Origin: an uncultured Prevotella sp.
GTDB lineage: Bacteria > Bacteroidota > Bacteroidia > Bacteroidales > Bacteroidaceae
NCBI GenBank assembly: GCA_946409435.1
Contig: CAMJWJ010000005.1
Coordinates: forward strand, 1 to 51,747
Reading direction: 5' to 3'
DNA: 51,747 nt
Of this stretch, positions 50,021 through 51,747 are shown one piece after another (within the stretch, counting starts at the first letter, position 1; every line of letters begins with the position of its first letter). The position numbers and the translations under genes were made by a program. A model generated the notes under the pieces. The model saw only the letters and a program-made list of their open reading frames with translations. It did no database searches and was not told the origin of the DNA.

Positions 50021-51568
50021 TTACGGAGCAAAGACGAGTGAGAGGCCGACGCTGAAGATCAGGTTGGTGTTTGCCAGTGTTCCGCTTAGGTCCCAGTCGT
50101 TGTGATACTCGTCAGAGGGTTTGTGGTACCAAACGGGCATGGGGTATTTGTTTGGGCGGGTCGGATCTACGGGCTTCAGGCCGTTCTCCACCACGACAGC
50201 ACGTACACCCTTTTTCACAAAGTTATAATGGTCGGAACGAAAGAACCAGCCGTCGGAGTTGTCATCGTCGAAGAAGATCGTCCTGCCTTGAGCCGCAGCT
50301 GCCGCCACGTAATACTGGTCAAGGTCGGACGCTCCGCCACCTAAGATCACTACATCGTGGGTCAGCTCGGCAGGACCGATGCTCTCGAAGTTCAGACAGG
50401 CCGAGGTCTTCTCCATGGGAATGGCAGGATGGTTGCAGTAGTACTCTGAGCCGAAGAGTCCACTCTCCTCGGAAGAGGGGAAAAGGAAGATGACGCTGCG
50501 ACGGGGACGCTGAGGCAATGCCTTGAACTTCTTAGCCACCAGCAATGCGCTGGCCATACCTGAGGCATTATCGGCCGCACCGTTATAGATAGAGTCGCCA
50601 TGTTCATCGGGTTTGCCGATGCCGAGGTGATCCCAGTGTGCATTCATCACCACCACCTCGTCGGCTTTGTCTGTTCCTCGGAGGATAGCTCCCACATTGC
50701 GCGTCTGCTGAATATCATAGGAGACAGCCATCCTGACATCGCCTTTCACTTTGAGTGAGAAACCCTTAAACCCGGGACGTTTGGCAGCGGCCAGCGCCTC
50801 GGACATATTCATATCGGCAGCAGCAAACAGCTTGCTGGCACCTTCCTCACGCAGCCAACCCTTGATGGCCAGCTCGTCGGCATTACGGGTATCGGGGTTG
50901 TAGAGGGCGAGATTGTTCTCCAAATGACCATTCACACACACATGCCAGCCATAGCTGGCGGCCTCGGTGTTATGCAGCACCAGACAGCCTGCGGCTCCCT
51001 GACGATGAGCCTCCTCGAACTTATAGAGCCATCGCCCATAATAGGTCATGTTGCGACCTCGGAAGAGCTGGGCATTGTAGTAGCCAGGATCGTTTACCAT
51101 CGCAATCACAATCTTGCCCTTCACATCGATGTCGGCATAGTCATCCCAGCCATACTCAGGAGCATGAATGCCAAAGCCTACGAACACATATTCCGCCTTT
51201 GGCAGTACCACCTTGTCGGTAGCGCGAGCTGTCCACACCACCACATCGTCCGGATAGCGTAGCTCTGCCTGCCGTCTGCCTTTTACCGCCAGTTTGCTGC
51301 CTTGAGGCTTGGCAGTGACAGCAATCATGTCAAAGGGTTGGAACCAGCTGCCGTTGAAAGCAGGCTCCAGACCAATCTCTTCTAACTGCTGGGCCAGATA
51401 GTTCACCGTCTTATCCTCGAAAGGAGTCATCGGCTTTCGCCCACCAAACTCGTCGGAGGCAATCACCTTTATCCAGTCTCTCAACATCTGCTCATCGTTC
51501 TTCGACGAGGCTGCTGCTTCAGTAAACAGTGCCATCAACAGCCCTATCATCATGATTTGTTTTCTCAT
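50021..51568 (-). CDS. secreted M28-family aminopeptidase
   Basis: A 515-aa exported zinc peptidase. Start at 51568 gives the signal peptide MRKQIMMIGLLMALFTEAAA; the longer track ORF begins inside the promoter. The protein has an inserted PA-like domain (about 120-270, GFGIHAPEYGWDDYADIDVKGKIVIAMVND) and the M28 catalytic domain: NAHWDHLG (first zinc His and Asp), NGAADNASG, FLFPSSEESGLFGSEYY with the catalytic Glu pair and RSDHYNFVKKGV for the last His. The segment normally NxDMIG reads NFESIG here, so one zinc ligand is Glu or shifted. Probably a periplasmic aminopeptidase that supplies amino acids. Monocistronic, with its own promoter. Confidence 0.92.
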   Translation of the reverse strand: MRKQIMMIGLLMALFTEAAASSKNDEQMLRDWIKVIASDEFGGRKPMTPFEDKTVNYLAQQLEEIGLEPAFNGSWFQPFDMIAVTAKPQGSKLAVKGRRQAELRYPDDVVVWTARATDKVVLPKAEYVFVGFGIHAPEYGWDDYADIDVKGKIVIAMVNDPGYYNAQLFRGRNMTYYGRWLYKFEEAHRQGAAGCLVLHNTEAASYGWHVCVNGHLENNLALYNPDTRNADELAIKGWLREEGASKLFAAADMNMSEALAAAKRPGFKGFSLKVKGDVRMAVSYDIQQTRNVGAILRGTDKADEVVVMNAHWDHLGIGKPDEHGDSIYNGAADNASGMASALLVAKKFKALPQRPRRSVIFLFPSSEESGLFGSEYYCNHPAIPMEKTSACLNFESIGPAELTHDVVILGGGASDLDQYYVAAAAAQGRTIFFDDDNSDGWFFRSDHYNFVKKGVRAVVVENGLKPVDPTRPNKYPMPVWYHKPSDEYHNDWDLSGTLANTNLIFSVGLSLVFAP

Positions 51569-51598
51569 ATCTCTATAAATATGGTTTGTTCTCGGTTG

Positions 51599-51630
51599 CA
51601 AAGTTACGAAATAAGTGAGCGAAACACAAA
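51599..51630 (-). promoter_or_regulatory. Bacteroidetes-type promoter of the M28 peptidase gene
   Basis: On the minus strand TAACTTTG (51599-51606) and TTTG (51627-51630) with a 20-nt spacer match the consensus. The box overlaps the start of the extended track ORF, so translation must begin at 51568. Confidence 0.8.
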
Positions 51631-51721
51631 GAAAACACCTGTTTTCTTTTGCGTCCGAGCGAAAAGTAAGTTTGGCGCAGCCAAAGTTACACTACTCAAG
51701 TTTCCCACCTTTTATAATAAT

Positions 51722-51747
51722 CAAGAATTAGAGAATTAGAGAATTTC
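51722..51747. repeat. start of a GAATTAGA octanucleotide repeat at the window edge
   Basis: GAATTAGA occurs twice in register followed by GAATTTC. The array, if it is one, continues outside the window. Confidence 0.4.

Overview
The window is chromosomal DNA from a member of the Bacteroidales, most likely Prevotella or a close relative. Support comes from a complete porP-gldKLMN (type IX secretion) operon, a BspA-like leucine-rich-repeat protein, GH3 and GH28 glycosidases, class III ribonucleotide reductase (anaerobic life), the ftsX-DUF3098-uppP-truB-queA-folK gene order, and several Bacteroidetes-type promoters (TTTG, 18-21 nt, TAnnTTTG). No tRNA, rRNA, CRISPR array, phage or IS transposase was seen.

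Layout. 1-2.8 kb: a membrane Ser/Thr kinase overlapping a small putative DNA-binding protein, then a convergent outer-membrane barrel protein. 2.9-9.3 kb (minus): T9SS core genes gldN, gldM, gldL, gldK and porP. 9.4-12.9 kb (minus), directly upstream on the same strand: a DUF1537 four-carbon acid sugar kinase, a PdxA-type dehydrogenase and an iron alcohol dehydrogenase. With the DHDPS-like aldolase and Na+/solute symporter at 15.0-17.6 kb they look like a sugar-acid catabolic set, split by a plus-strand pair (13.0-14.9 kb) of a secreted caspase-fold peptidase and a CsgG-like protein. 17.9-24.9 kb (plus): nrdD, nrdG, a DUF3857 protein, an epimerase and a PAP2 membrane phosphatase. 24.9-26.4 kb: a MITE-like repeat, a 5'-truncated nucleoside hydrolase and an OMP-like remnant. 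26.4-29.2 kb: a BDH-type alcohol dehydrogenase and a convergent polygalacturonase. 29.3-33.7 kb (minus): ftsX to folK housekeeping operon. 33.8-37.5 kb: radical SAM protein, two envelope proteins, rsmA. 37.5-40.9 kb: a 1130-aa BspA-like protein with a dockerin-like end. 41.2-49.0 kb (plus): a large palindromic element, metH, metF, GH3 glycosidase. 49.0-51.6 kb (minus): a DUF4384 protein and an M28 peptidase.

The most unusual feature is not a gene. Degenerate tandem arrays with a strict 7-nt (sometimes 8-nt) period recur about a dozen times in 52 kb. The unit sequence differs from array to array, but most sit against or across the stop codon of the gene before them, and some copies are translated in frame inside genes. 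Other candidates are paired palindromes just downstream of the predicted nrdD transcription start, in-frame low-complexity insertions in metH, rsmA and the DUF1537 kinase, a glycine-rich tandem linker in the T9SS motor protein GldL, a 423-bp MITE-like repeat and a 171-bp cruciform-capable element ahead of metH.
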